Positions 43,371 through 52,059 of a stretch of DNA of 64,000 bases are shown here, in pieces; position 1 is the first letter of the stretch; each line of letters begins with the position of its first letter. The translations under genes and the position numbers were made by a program. Below the pieces are notes generated by a model. It did no database searches and had not been told where the DNA came from. It saw only the letters and a list, made by a program, of their open reading frames with translations. The DNA lies in assembly GCA_041905405.1 (NCBI GenBank), contig JAYRLC010000001.1, positions 186,001-250,000 on the forward strand. The letters run 5' to 3'. Source of the stretch: RAM1 sp041905405 (GTDB lineage Bacteria; Pseudomonadota; Gammaproteobacteria; Burkholderiales; Burkholderiaceae_C).

Positions 43371-44612
43371 ATGCTGACCCTCGACTACCACCCCACCGGC
43401 CGCCATTTCCTGCAGATCCCCGGCCCGTCGCCCGTGCCGGACCGCATCCTGCGGGCCATGAGCCTGCCCACCATCGACCATCGCGGCCCCGAATTCGGCG
43501 CGTTGGGCATGAAGGTACTGGCCGACATCCAGAAAATCTTCCAGACAAAACACCCTGTCATCATCTACCCCGCATCCGGCACCGGCGCGTGGGAAGCGGC
43601 GCTGTCCAACGTGCTGAGCCCCGGCGACCAGGTCGTGATGTACGAAACCGGGCACTTTGCGTCGCTGTGGAACAAGATGGCCACGCGGCTGGGCATCCAG
43701 ACCGAGTTCCTGGCGCAGCCCGGCACCGAGCATGGTGTGCCGTTGAGCTGGCGCCGCGGCGTGCAGGCCGACCTGATCGAAGCGCGGCTGAAGGCCGACA
43801 CGGGGCACGCGATCAAGGCCGTGTGCGTGGTGCACAACGAAACGTCCACCGGCGTCACCAGCAACATCGCCGCGGTGCGCCGCGCCATTGACGCGGCCAA
43901 ACACCCGGCGCTGCTCATGGTGGACAGCATCTCGGGCCTGGCCAGCGCCGAATACAAACACGACGCCTGGGGCGTGGACGTGACAGTGAGCGGATCGCAA
44001 AAGGGCCTGATGCTGCCGCCGGGCATCAGCTTCAACGCGCTGTCGCCCAAGGCCATCGAGGCCAGCAAGACGGCCAGGCTTCCCAAGGCCTTCTGGGCCT
44101 GGGACGAAATCATCGAGATGAACAAGGGCGGCTACTGGCCCTACACGCCCAATACCAACCTGCTGTACGGCCTGAGCGAGGCCTGCGACATGCTGCTGAA
44201 CCAGCCCGGCGGGCTGGATGCCACGTTTGCGCGCCACATCCGCTGGGGCGAGGGCGTGCGCGCGGCCGTCAGCGCCTGGGGCCTGCCCATCCAGTGCGCC
44301 GATGCGTCGGTGTACTCGCCCGTGCTGACCGGCGTGATCATGCCCGAGGGCGTGGACGCCGACGCCGTGCGCAAACTGATTTATGACCGCTTCGACTGCT
44401 CGCTGGGCACGGGCCTGGGCAAGGTCAAGGGCCGCATGTTCCGCATCGGCCACCTGGGCGACTGCAACGACCTGACGCTGATGGCCGCGCTGGCCGGCTG
44501 CGAGATGGGCCTGAAGCTCAGCGGCGTGAAGCTTGCGGGCTCGGGCGTGCAGGCCGCGATGGACTTTTTTGCCAGCCACCCGGCGCAGCATGCGCTGGCG
44601 AAGGCAGCCTAG
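43371..44612 (+). CDS. Serine/alanine--glyoxylate aminotransferase
   Basis: A 413-residue class V PLP aminotransferase. The lysine that binds PLP is in VSGSQKGLMLPPGISF, and the start HFLQIPGPSPVPDRIL followed by DHRGPEFGALGMKV is that of the AGXT/SgaA group. It transfers an amino group from serine or alanine to glyoxylate giving glycine. Placed in front of a GntR/2-hydroxyacid dehydrogenase operon it points to a glyoxylate or hydroxyacid pathway. Which amino donor is used cannot be told. Confidence 0.92.
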   Translation: MLTLDYHPTGRHFLQIPGPSPVPDRILRAMSLPTIDHRGPEFGALGMKVLADIQKIFQTKHPVIIYPASGTGAWEAALSNVLSPGDQVVMYETGHFASLWNKMATRLGIQTEFLAQPGTEHGVPLSWRRGVQADLIEARLKADTGHAIKAVCVVHNETSTGVTSNIAAVRRAIDAAKHPALLMVDSISGLASAEYKHDAWGVDVTVSGSQKGLMLPPGISFNALSPKAIEASKTARLPKAFWAWDEIIEMNKGGYWPYTPNTNLLYGLSEACDMLLNQPGGLDATFARHIRWGEGVRAAVSAWGLPIQCADASVYSPVLTGVIMPEGVDADAVRKLIYDRFDCSLGTGLGKVKGRMFRIGHLGDCNDLTLMAALAGCEMGLKLSGVKLAGSGVQAAMDFFASHPAQHALAKAA

Positions 44613-44665
44613 GACGGCTGCAGGCCGGCCGGACCCACGGTTTTAACAACGACAGGAGACAAGCC

Positions 44666-45643
44666 ATGCAACGCAGAACCCTCATCACCGCCACGGCCGC
44701 TGCGGCCGCGACGCTGGCCGCGCCGATGGTCAAGGCGCAGACGCTGCCCGGTGGGCCCGTGCGCATCGTCGTGGGCTTTCCGCCCGGTGGCGGCACGGAT
44801 GCGCTGGCGCGCGTGGTGGCGCAGAAGCTGCAGGCCATGTGGAACCTGTCCATCGTGATCGAAAACCGCGCGGGCGCGGCCGGCGTGATCGCGGCCGACT
44901 ACGTGGCCAAGCAGGCCGGCGACGGCAACACGCTGCTCATGGCGCACATCAACAGCCACGCGCTCGCGCCCGCCATGGGCATGAAGCTTGGCTACGACGC
45001 CGAAAAAGACTTCGTGCCCATCAGCATGGTGGGCGTGACGCCCAACATCCTGATCTGCAACGAGCACCAGCCCGCCAAGACGGTGAAGGACCTGGTCGCG
45101 CTGTGCAAGGCCAACCCCGGCAAGATCAGCTTTGCGTCGGCCGGCGGTGGCTCGGCCCAGCATTTTGCGCTGGAGATGTTCAAGCTGCAGGCCAGGATAT
45201 TCGCGCTGCACGTGCCGTACCGCGGCTCGGGCCCGGCGCTGACCGACCTGATTGGCGGGCAGGTGAACTACTGCTTCGAGACCATGACCTCGGCCACGCC
45301 GCACATCAAGAGCGGCAAGGCCATTGCGCTGGCGCAGACGCGCCTGAAGCGCGCCAAGGGTCACCCCAACGTGCCGACCATGGACGAATCGGGCTTCCCC
45401 GGCTTTGAGGCCACGGTCTGGTACGGTCTGATGGGGCCGGGCAGGATGCCCAAGGCCATGGCCCAGCGCATGAACGACGACATCAACAAGGTCATGGCCA
45501 TGCCCGACGTGCAGGAAAAGATGGACCAGTTCGGCGCGGAAGACGGCGGCGGCAGCATCGAAAAATTCGCCAGCTTCATCAAGGCCGAACAGCAGAAGTG
45601 GGCCACTGTGGCCAAGGCCGCCAGCGTGCGGCCGGACGCATAA
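44666..45643 (+). CDS. Tripartite tricarboxylate transporter (Bug-type) solute receptor
   Basis: A 325-residue Bug-family receptor with a signal peptide (MQRRTLITATAAAAATLAAP, cleavage near VKAQ) and the family opening GPVRIVVGFPPGGGTDALAR, IVIENRAGAAGVIAA. It lies 53 bases after the aminotransferase gene, so it likely binds a carboxylate used by that pathway. As with the first receptor, no membrane subunits are near. Confidence 0.92.
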   Translation: MQRRTLITATAAAAATLAAPMVKAQTLPGGPVRIVVGFPPGGGTDALARVVAQKLQAMWNLSIVIENRAGAAGVIAADYVAKQAGDGNTLLMAHINSHALAPAMGMKLGYDAEKDFVPISMVGVTPNILICNEHQPAKTVKDLVALCKANPGKISFASAGGGSAQHFALEMFKLQARIFALHVPYRGSGPALTDLIGGQVNYCFETMTSATPHIKSGKAIALAQTRLKRAKGHPNVPTMDESGFPGFEATVWYGLMGPGRMPKAMAQRMNDDINKVMAMPDVQEKMDQFGAEDGGGSIEKFASFIKAEQQKWATVAKAASVRPDA

Positions 45644-45668
45644 GCCGCCTTTCGGCGACGACGCGGGC

Positions 45669-46904
45669 TCACAGGCCGGCCAGATCGGCCTGGCGCTGCA
45701 GGCAGGCCAGGGCCTGCGCGACCAGCGCCTTGCCAGCGCCATGGGCCTGCAATGCCCAGGCGGCCTGTGTGTGCACCGTCTCCACCACCTCGTCGGCGAT
45801 GGCCTGTGCCTGTACCGGCGACAGGCCGAACTGTGGCGCCGCCTCGCGCACGCGGTCCATGTGCGACTCCAGCCGGCCCGGCACGATGGCCAGCGACTGG
45901 TAGCCCAGGTTGCCGAGCTGCATCACCAGGTCGAACGCCGGCGCGAGCCGCCAATGGCCGCCGTCGCACAGCAGGCCATGGTTCTTGATGTGGTCGTCGC
46001 TGTTGTCCACCGCGACGTTGAACACCATCCGGCGGAACAGCTGCCGCAGGTCGGCCACCGGGTCCGCGCTGATCCGGCGCAATGCCTGGGCCAGCGCCAC
46101 ATAGCTGCCGTCGCTGCTCTCGTAGGGGACATCGAGCACGGCCGACGCCGACAGGTAGTGCAGCCGGCGCTCGTCGTGCACGGGGCCTGCGCGGTCGAAG
46201 CGGCGCAGCACCAGCGCATGGCCGCGGTGCAACGGCTGCAAAAAGAAATCCGCCACGGTGATGCCGCACAGCCGCGCCAGCGCCGTCGTGGCGGCTTCCA
46301 GCACCTCCACGTCGTGAATGTCTCCGCGCGAGGAGAATTTCGCCATGTGGCGCAGACCCTCATGAACGAAGGTCGCCTTGGGCCGCGCGCCGCCCAGGCT
46401 GCCGCCGCCTTGCAGCAGTCGTTTCATCTCGCGGCTGGGCTCTCGGCCGGACTCCAGGGCCTGCGCGGCATCGGCCAGCGCCTGCAGGCTGTGCGCTGGC
46501 TGCACCGGCTCCGCGGGCTTGAGCGGCAGGCTGTCGCCGAACACCATGGCGCCGATGCGGTCGTCGTTGGTCAACAGCAGCACGTCGGCATCGGCCAGCT
46601 CGCGGCCGTGCTGCGCCTCCAGCACGCGCCGGCCCCAGGCATCGGGCAAGGCATCGCGTAGCGTGAGCGGCAGCGCGCCGCCGTCACGCAGGCGGCGTGG
46701 ACCCAACGGCGTGACGCCATCCCGCAATGGCAGGCGCATCGGGTTCAACGGCTGCGCCTGCGGCGATTGCAGGTATTGGCGGCCGTACGCGAATTCGCCC
46801 GACTCCATGACGCCCTGGCGCGACAGCTTGAGCAGGCCGGCCGCCGTCACAGGCTCGCGCGATTGCGTCGCCAGCCCCACGTACAGGGCGCGTTCAGAAA
46901 TCAC
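45669..46904 (-). CDS. hipA: HipA-type serine/threonine kinase toxin
   Basis: A 411-residue HipA-family kinase. The glycine loop is GGGSLGGARPKATFV with AKFSSR after it, the catalytic segment is VAVDNSDDHIKNHGLL and the metal site is LAPAFDLV. E. coli HipA phosphorylates glutamyl-tRNA synthetase and causes growth arrest; targets differ in other members. The start is a GTG at 46904 inside the last codons of hipB, an 11-base overlap that couples the two. Confidence 0.9.
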   Translation of the reverse strand: MISERALYVGLATQSREPVTAAGLLKLSRQGVMESGEFAYGRQYLQSPQAQPLNPMRLPLRDGVTPLGPRRLRDGGALPLTLRDALPDAWGRRVLEAQHGRELADADVLLLTNDDRIGAMVFGDSLPLKPAEPVQPAHSLQALADAAQALESGREPSREMKRLLQGGGSLGGARPKATFVHEGLRHMAKFSSRGDIHDVEVLEAATTALARLCGITVADFFLQPLHRGHALVLRRFDRAGPVHDERRLHYLSASAVLDVPYESSDGSYVALAQALRRISADPVADLRQLFRRMVFNVAVDNSDDHIKNHGLLCDGGHWRLAPAFDLVMQLGNLGYQSLAIVPGRLESHMDRVREAAPQFGLSPVQAQAIADEVVETVHTQAAWALQAHGAGKALVAQALACLQRQADLAGL

Positions 46905-47247
46905 GTTCGAGCTCCCCGATGGCGCCCGGTGCGCTGGCGCCTGCGCTGCGGCGTACACGCCGGTTGGCCTGGGCGGCCGCGAAGGAGTCGTCCAGCGGTG
47001 CCACGGCCTGCAGCGAGTCGGCCTGCCCCAGCAGCCACAGCGCATGGGCGAGCAGGCCGATGCTGGTGCCGGGCTTGCCCAGCTCCAGCGCGCGCAGCGT
47101 GGCGGGCGTGCAGAACAGCCGGGCCGCCATTTCCTGCAGCGTCAGGCCGCGCTGCTGGCGCAGCGCACGCAGCCGAAGGCCCAGCGCCACAAGCGCATCA
47201 AGCGGCGGCTGGGGCAGGGCGGCAAGCGCCGGGGAACTCTTTGGCAT
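46894..47247 (-). CDS. hipB: HipB-type helix-turn-helix antitoxin
   Basis: A 117-residue antitoxin with a Cro/Xre helix-turn-helix (LRALRQQRGLTLQEMAARLF then CTPATLRALELGKPG) and an arginine-rich tail. It represses the operon and holds HipA inactive. ATG at 47247 chosen; a TTG codon precedes it by one. The start codon lies within the left arm of the operator repeat, so bound HipB would cover its own translation start region. Confidence 0.85.
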   Translation of the reverse strand: MPKSSPALAALPQPPLDALVALGLRLRALRQQRGLTLQEMAARLFCTPATLRALELGKPGTSIGLLAHALWLLGQADSLQAVAPLDDSFAAAQANRRVRRSAGASAPGAIGELERDF

Positions 47248-47290
47248 CAATAAAATGACTATTAAGCGGTTTAAAAGTCATTTTATTGAT
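47246..47290. promoter_or_regulatory. Operator repeat of hipBA
   Basis: ATCAATAAAATGACT and AGTCATTTTATTGAT form a perfect 15-base inverted repeat with a 15-base AT-rich centre (ATTAAGCGGTTTAAA) that may hold the promoter. It lies at the hipB start and in the 35 bases upstream. Confidence 0.8.
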
Positions 47291-47325
47291 TGAAACTGAC
47301 CTGTCAAACAGGCCTGCCCGGGTTG

Positions 47326-48141
47326 TCAGCCCCGCAGACCCTTCCACAGCATGTAGGCTGCCAGCACGTACAGGATGCTGGCGAAGACGCGCTTGAGCTT
47401 GCCCACGGGCAGGGCGTGGGCAGCCTTGGCGCCCAGTGGCGCGGTGAACACGCTGGCCACCGCGATCACGGCCAGGGCCGGAAGCCAGATGTAGCCAAAC
47501 GAGCCCGCCGGCAGGCCCTGCACGGACTGGCCGCTGATGGCGTAGCCCGCCACGTTGGCCACGGCGATCGGGAAACCCAGTGCAGCCGACGTGGCCACCG
47601 CGTTGTGGATGGCCACGTTGCACCAGGTCATGAACGGCACGCTGATGAAGCCGCCGCCCGCGCCCACCAGCCCCGACAAAAAGCCGATTACGCCGCCGGC
47701 GGCAATCTGGCCGCCCGTACCGGGCATCTGGCGCGTGGGCTTGGGCTTTTTGTCCAGGAACATCTGCGTGGCCGAGAAGCCCACGAACAGGCCGAAGAAG
47801 ACCGCCAGGTAGCTGCCCTTGAGCAGGGCGAACACGCCCAGGCTGCTGATCAGGCTGCCGATCACGATGCCGGGCGCCAGGCGTCTGACGATGTCCCAGC
47901 GCACCGCGCCGCGCTTGTGGTGCGCGCGCACGCTGGAAATCGACGTGAAGATGATGGTGGCCATGGACGTGGCGATGGCCATCTTGACCGCCAGGTCGGG
48001 CCCCACGCCGCGCATGGACATGATGATGGTGATGAACGGCACCATCAGCATGCCGCCGCCGATGCCCAGCAGCCCCGCGAGAAAGCCGGTGCCAATGCCC
48101 AGCAGGACGAGTTCAACGATGAGCAGGGGTTCGAGCGTCAT
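47326..48141 (-). CDS. TSUP (TauE/SafE) family permease
   Basis: A 271-residue membrane protein with two repeats of the TSUP motif: GFLAGLLGIGGGMLMVPF near the N terminus and GFLSGLVGAGGGFISVPFM in the middle, about eight helices. Relatives export sulfite, sulfoacetate or similar anions. MTLEPLLIVELVLLG is taken as the start because the upstream extension is polar and proline-rich. It stands between hipBA and the 6S RNA candidate on the same strand as zapA; the substrate is unknown. Confidence 0.88.
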   Translation of the reverse strand: MTLEPLLIVELVLLGIGTGFLAGLLGIGGGMLMVPFITIIMSMRGVGPDLAVKMAIATSMATIIFTSISSVRAHHKRGAVRWDIVRRLAPGIVIGSLISSLGVFALLKGSYLAVFFGLFVGFSATQMFLDKKPKPTRQMPGTGGQIAAGGVIGFLSGLVGAGGGFISVPFMTWCNVAIHNAVATSAALGFPIAVANVAGYAISGQSVQGLPAGSFGYIWLPALAVIAVASVFTAPLGAKAAHALPVGKLKRVFASILYVLAAYMLWKGLRG

Positions 48142-48177
48142 GAGGGGGGATGGAGAAAGCGGGGGGAGGGGGAGAGG

Positions 48178-48330
48178 AAAGGTGTCTGCAAGTGCCACCG
48201 GACCGGCATCCTGAACCGGGGGTTCAGGTGGGCTAGGTCAACCTGGCGTTGGGTTCATCTGACGCGAGACGATCACGCTCACCAGGGGATGTTCCAGGCC
48301 CGTGCTCAAAGAGCATTGGTTCAAGGAAAT
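48178..48330 (-). ncRNA. ssrS: 6S RNA candidate (ssrS), downstream of zapA
   Basis: The minus strand from about 48330 begins ATTTCCTTGAACCAATGCTC, then GGGCCTGGAACATCCCCTGG, and near the 3' end contains CACCTGAACCCCCGGTTCAG followed by GATGCCGGTCCGG. This order parallels E. coli 6S RNA (ATTTCCCTGA, GGGCCAGTCCCCTGA, and the CACCTTGAACCAAGGGTTCA hairpin before the closing stem). The two ends can pair in an interrupted duplex around a central open region. It lies just downstream of zapA, its classical place. 6S RNA binds sigma-70 polymerase in stationary phase. Ends are approximate. Confidence 0.65.
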
Positions 48331-48430
48331 ATAAAGCCCGGCATGCACTGCAGACACGTGCAATCTTACGCGCATTGGGCCTTGCGCGCCACGCAAAACG
48401 CACCACGTGCGTGCTGCAAAACCGCGGGGA

Positions 48431-48817
48431 TCAGAGCAGGCGGCCGTCGTCGCCCAGCGCGCGGTCCAGGCGCTGCTGCAGCGACGCCAGGCGCGGGTCG
48501 GGCACGCCGGCGGTGCCGTCCACGTCATGGCCGTGGCCATTGCCGTTGCCGCCGAACTCGCTGTTGCCAAAGCCCGAGGCCTGGAACGACGGTGGCTCGT
48601 CGCGCGGCACGGGGCGTTCGGCCACGTCGAACGCCAGGTTCAGCGCGGCCAGCACGGCGATGCGGTCGCGCGCCTTGACCTTGCCCGCGTCGCGGATCTT
48701 GCACATGGCGGTGTCGACTTTTTCGACGGCTTCGAGCAGGCGGGATTCGCCACCTTCGGGGCAGCCGAGCAGGTAGCTCTGGCCCATGATCTGCACTTCG
48801 AGCTGCTTGGTGGCCAT
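48431..48817 (-). CDS. zapA: Cell division protein ZapA
   Basis: A 128-residue ZapA, which crosslinks FtsZ filaments at the division ring. The opening KQLEVQIMGQSYLLGCPEGG is the family signature, followed by a helix RLLEAVEKVDTAMCKIRDAG. A glycine/asparagine-rich linker (SEFGGNGNGHGHDVDG) separates a last helix, longer than in E. coli ZapA (109 residues). It lies 5 bases after the coiled-coil gene upstream. Confidence 0.92.
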   Translation of the reverse strand: MATKQLEVQIMGQSYLLGCPEGGESRLLEAVEKVDTAMCKIRDAGKVKARDRIAVLAALNLAFDVAERPVPRDEPPSFQASGFGNSEFGGNGNGHGHDVDGTAGVPDPRLASLQQRLDRALGDDGRLL

Positions 48818-48822
48818 GGAAA

Positions 48823-49035
48823 TTACGCGGCGTTCTTGATGTCGGGCAGGCGTTCCAGCAGCGCGTCCACGCGCGCGCGGGCGGCGGACAGGCGGGACTT
48901 GAGCGAGTCGCGCTCCTGCGTGAGCGCCTCGACCTGGCTGGTCAGCAGCACGTTGGTGCGCTGCAGTTCCTCATAGCGCACGAGCAGGCGTTCCACGCGC
49001 TCGGCAAGCTGGTCGATTTGGGCTGGTGTGGCCAT
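48823..49035 (-). CDS. ZapB-like small coiled-coil protein
   Basis: A 70-residue protein that is coiled coil over most of its length, with heptads in IDQLAERVERLLVRYEELQ and LTSQVEALTQERDSLKSRL. It is of the TIGR02449/DUF904 kind that accompanies zapA in many proteobacteria and is likely its ZapB-type partner at the division septum. The two genes form a small operon. Confidence 0.85.
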   Translation of the reverse strand: MATPAQIDQLAERVERLLVRYEELQRTNVLLTSQVEALTQERDSLKSRLSAARARVDALLERLPDIKNAA

Positions 49036-49084
49036 ACAGAAAACGATTGTAGGGTTTGTGACTGGTTACGCCCCTAAAATGTGC

Positions 49085-49305
49085 GGGTTGGTGCTCGCGG
49101 TGTGGTTCACATGCCGCAGTTCAACGGGAAGCAGGAGGGCCAGCCCACTCACGGGCCTGCCTAACCTGCGCTGCCCCCGCAACGGTAAGTGGACGGGCCC
49201 CTCGGGTCCCGCTTCTGTCATTCAAGCCACTGGGCGCGTCGAACAGGCGCCTGGGAAGGCGGCAGGAGTTGCTTCCACCAGCCCGGATACCGGCCAACAA
49301 GGTGG
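49085..49305 (+). promoter_or_regulatory. Cobalamin riboswitch
   Basis: The leader of btuB has the B12 aptamer parts in order: a GGTGCTCGCGGTGTGGTTCA opening, the core GCTGCCCCCGCAACGGTAA at 49170-49188, and the B12 box AGCCCGGATACCGGCC at 49280-49295. A CGCCGGC-GGGGAA-GCCGGCG hairpin at 49341-49360 lies between the aptamer and the ATG and may be the switching part; without a T run, translational control is more likely. Boundaries are approximate. It should lower expression of the transport and salvage genes when adenosylcobalamin is plentiful. Confidence 0.92.
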
Positions 49306-49386
49306 CGGTGCGCCCTGTGCGCGCCGCCGTGACGCCCATGCGCCGGCGGGGAAGCCGGCGAGGGCATTTGTCTTGTATCGCTACTG

Positions 49387-51228
49387 ATGAAAACCTCTGT
49401 GTCCCCCGCGCGGCTTGCCGTGCTTCCGCTGGCTTTGTCCGGTGTTTTCGCTGCCGCATTTCCGTCCCTTGCCCAGACCGTCGCGCCCGTGCAGGTTGCG
49501 GCGCTGGGTGAAACCGTGGTGACCGCCACGCGCACGCCCACCCGCACCGATGAACTGGTCAGCGAGGTCGTGGTGGTCACGCGCGAGCAGATCGAAACCT
49601 CCACCGCCCGCACCGTGCCCGAGCTGCTGGCCCGCACAGCCGGCCTGCAGATGAATTCCAACGGCGGGCCCGGCAAGACGTCCAACGTCTTCATCCGCGG
49701 CACCGAGGGCCGCCACACCATCCTGCTGATCGACGGCGTGCGCTACGGCTCGGCCACGGCCGGCACGCCCGTGTGGGACGCCGTGCCCGTGGACATGATC
49801 GAGCGGATCGAAGTGCTCAAGGGCCCGGCGTCCGCGCTGTACGGCAGCGAAGGCGTGGGCGGTGTGGTGCAGATCTTCACGCGCCGCGGCCAGCAGGGCC
49901 TGCACCCGTATGCGTCGGTCACGGTGGGCAGTGAAAGCCACCGTCAGGCCGCGGCCGGCGTGACCGGTGGGCAGGGCGCGTGGACCTATGCGCTGGGCGT
50001 GCAGACGCTGCGCGAAAAAGGCTTCTCGTCGACCAACCCCCGCGTGCAGTTCGGCAACTACAACTCCGACACCGACGGCTTCGACCAGGACTCCCTGAAC
50101 GCATCGCTGGGCTTGCGGATCAACGACGCCTGGTCGGCGGACGCCAGCGTGATCTATTCCGACGGCCTGAGCCAGATCGACGACGGCCCCGGCCGCGACG
50201 CGCAGACGGCGGTGCGCAGCTTTGCCGGCAACGTCGGCATCAAGGGCCGCGTCATGCCCGGCTGGCAGACCGAGCTGCGTTACGGCCAGGGCACGGATAC
50301 GTCCAACGCCATCATGGCCGCCACGCTGCCCACCGACTTCAAGACGCAGCAGGACCAGTGGACCTGGCAGAACAACATCGACACGCCCGTGGGCGTGGTG
50401 CTGGCGGGGCTGGAGCACCGCACGCAGAAGGTCAGCGGATCCACCGCCTACACCGTGCGCGAACGCACCATCAACGCCGTGTTCGTGGGGCTGAACGGCA
50501 GCCAGGGCAATCACAGCTGGCAGGCCAACCTGCGCCGCGACCAGAACTCGCAGTTCGGCGGCAGCAGCACGGGCTTCGTGGGCTATGGTTACCGCATCAG
50601 CCCGGCGTGGCGCGCCAATATCTCGCACGGAACGACCTTTGTCGCGCCGTCGTTCAACCAGCTGTACTTCCCCAATTTCGGCAATGCGGCGCTGCAACCT
50701 GAAGAGGGCAAGAACACCGACATCGGCATCACCTGGTCGGCAGGCGGGCACGAGGTCAAGCTCGTGCGCTTTGACAACAGGATCCGCGGCTACATGACCA
50801 ACACGACGCTGCCCATCAACATCCCGCGCACCCGCATCGACGGCTGGACACTGGGCTACGAGGGCAAGGTCGGCAAGCTGGCGCTGCGCGCGTCGTACGA
50901 CGCGCTGGACCCGCGCAACGAGCTCAACGGCCGGCTGCTGCCGCGCCGCGCGAAAGAACAGGTCACGCTGGGCGCCGACTACCACCTGGGCGCCTGGGCG
51001 TTCGGTGGCTCGGTGCTGAACGTGGGCTCGCGCTTTGACGACGCGGCCAACACGCGCCCCATGGCCGGCTACACCACGGTGGACCTGTACACCACCTGGT
51101 CCGTGGCAAAGGACTGGAGCCTGCAGGCCAAGGTCAACAACCTGACCGACCGCCAGTATGAGACCGCGTTTGGCTACAACCAGCCGGGTCGTGGCGTGTA
51201 TTTCACGCTGCGCTGGCAACCAAAATAG
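49387..51228 (+). CDS. btuB: TonB-dependent vitamin B12 outer membrane receptor
   Basis: A 613-residue TonB-dependent receptor. Signal peptide residues 1-30 (ending PSLAQ), TonB box at 42-50 (ETVVTATRTP), plug domain to about 160 with ELLARTAGLQMNSNGGPGKT and a YGSEGVGGVVQIFTRRG end, then a 22-strand barrel to the C terminus (RGVYFTLRWQPK). It takes up cobalamin and related corrinoids across the outer membrane. The riboswitch upstream and the cobalamin genes downstream support that ligand. Confidence 0.95.
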   Translation: MKTSVSPARLAVLPLALSGVFAAAFPSLAQTVAPVQVAALGETVVTATRTPTRTDELVSEVVVVTREQIETSTARTVPELLARTAGLQMNSNGGPGKTSNVFIRGTEGRHTILLIDGVRYGSATAGTPVWDAVPVDMIERIEVLKGPASALYGSEGVGGVVQIFTRRGQQGLHPYASVTVGSESHRQAAAGVTGGQGAWTYALGVQTLREKGFSSTNPRVQFGNYNSDTDGFDQDSLNASLGLRINDAWSADASVIYSDGLSQIDDGPGRDAQTAVRSFAGNVGIKGRVMPGWQTELRYGQGTDTSNAIMAATLPTDFKTQQDQWTWQNNIDTPVGVVLAGLEHRTQKVSGSTAYTVRERTINAVFVGLNGSQGNHSWQANLRRDQNSQFGGSSTGFVGYGYRISPAWRANISHGTTFVAPSFNQLYFPNFGNAALQPEEGKNTDIGITWSAGGHEVKLVRFDNRIRGYMTNTTLPINIPRTRIDGWTLGYEGKVGKLALRASYDALDPRNELNGRLLPRRAKEQVTLGADYHLGAWAFGGSVLNVGSRFDDAANTRPMAGYTTVDLYTTWSVAKDWSLQAKVNNLTDRQYETAFGYNQPGRGVYFTLRWQPK

Positions 51229-51234
51229 CGCGCC

Positions 51235-52059
51235 ATGATGCCGACCCTGCCTGACCAGCTACCCCAGGGGCCACGCCGCATCGTCTGCCTGACCGAAGAG
51301 ACGACCGAGTGGCTTTACCTGCTGGGGGAGCAGGCGCGCATTGTCGGCATCTCGGGTTACACCGTGCGCCCCCGCCGCGCGCGCGAAGAAAAGCCCAAGG
51401 TCAGCGCGTTTCTCAGTGCCAAGATCGACAAGATCCTGGCGCTTGAGCCCGACTGCGTGTTCGGCTTTTCGGACCTGCAGGCCGACATTGCCAGCGCGCT
51501 CATCCGGCATGGCGTGCAGGTCACGGTGTTCAACCAGCGCAGCGTCGAAGAGATTTTTACGATGCTGTACCAGGTGGCTGCGATGGTGGGGCAGGCGGAG
51601 CGCGGCCTGGCATTGCTGCAGGCCATGCGCACGCGTCTTCTCGACATCGAAGCTGCGGGCCGCGCGCTGCCGCGCCGACCGCGCGTGTTCTTCGAGGAAT
51701 GGGACGAGCCGCACATCAGCGCGATCCGCTGGGTGTCGCAACTGTGCGGCATCGCCGGCGGGGATGATGTGTTTCCCGAGCTGGCGGTGCAGAGCCTGGG
51801 CAAGCACCGCATCATTGCCGACGGCGCAGAGATCGTGCGGCGCAACCCCGACATCATCATCGGCTCGTGGTGCGGCAAGAAATTCCGCGCCGAAAAGGTC
51901 GCGGCGCGCACCGGCTGGCAGGATGTGAACGCCGTCAAGCACGGTCAGCTGTTCGAGATCAAGTCCGCCGACATCCTGCAACCCGGCCCGGCTGCGTTGA
52001 CAGACGGGGTGGAGCAGTTGCAGCGCATCATGGTCGATTGGGCGAAACAACATGCGTGA
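51235..52059 (+). CDS. BtuF-like cobalamin-binding protein without signal peptide
   Basis: A 274-residue member of the periplasmic binding protein family III fold (BtuF/FhuD type): PRRIVCLTEETTEWLYLLGE, the helix with LLALEPDCVFGFSDLQAD-like sequence, and HISAIRWVSQLCGIAGGDD. The protein begins with the mature fold and has no signal peptide. It follows btuB by 6 bases and overlaps cobU by 8. A second BtuF with a signal peptide comes later. It may bind corrinoids in the cytoplasm; role not established. Confidence 0.8.
   Translation: MMPTLPDQLPQGPRRIVCLTEETTEWLYLLGEQARIVGISGYTVRPRRAREEKPKVSAFLSAKIDKILALEPDCVFGFSDLQADIASALIRHGVQVTVFNQRSVEEIFTMLYQVAAMVGQAERGLALLQAMRTRLLDIEAAGRALPRRPRVFFEEWDEPHISAIRWVSQLCGIAGGDDVFPELAVQSLGKHRIIADGAEIVRRNPDIIIGSWCGKKFRAEKVAARTGWQDVNAVKHGQLFEIKSADILQPGPAALTDGVEQLQRIMVDWAKQHA

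Noticed and set aside
49341..49360. Rho-independent terminator after the cobalamin aptamer
   Set aside because: The hairpin is strong but no T run follows; listed only as a possible translational switching element.
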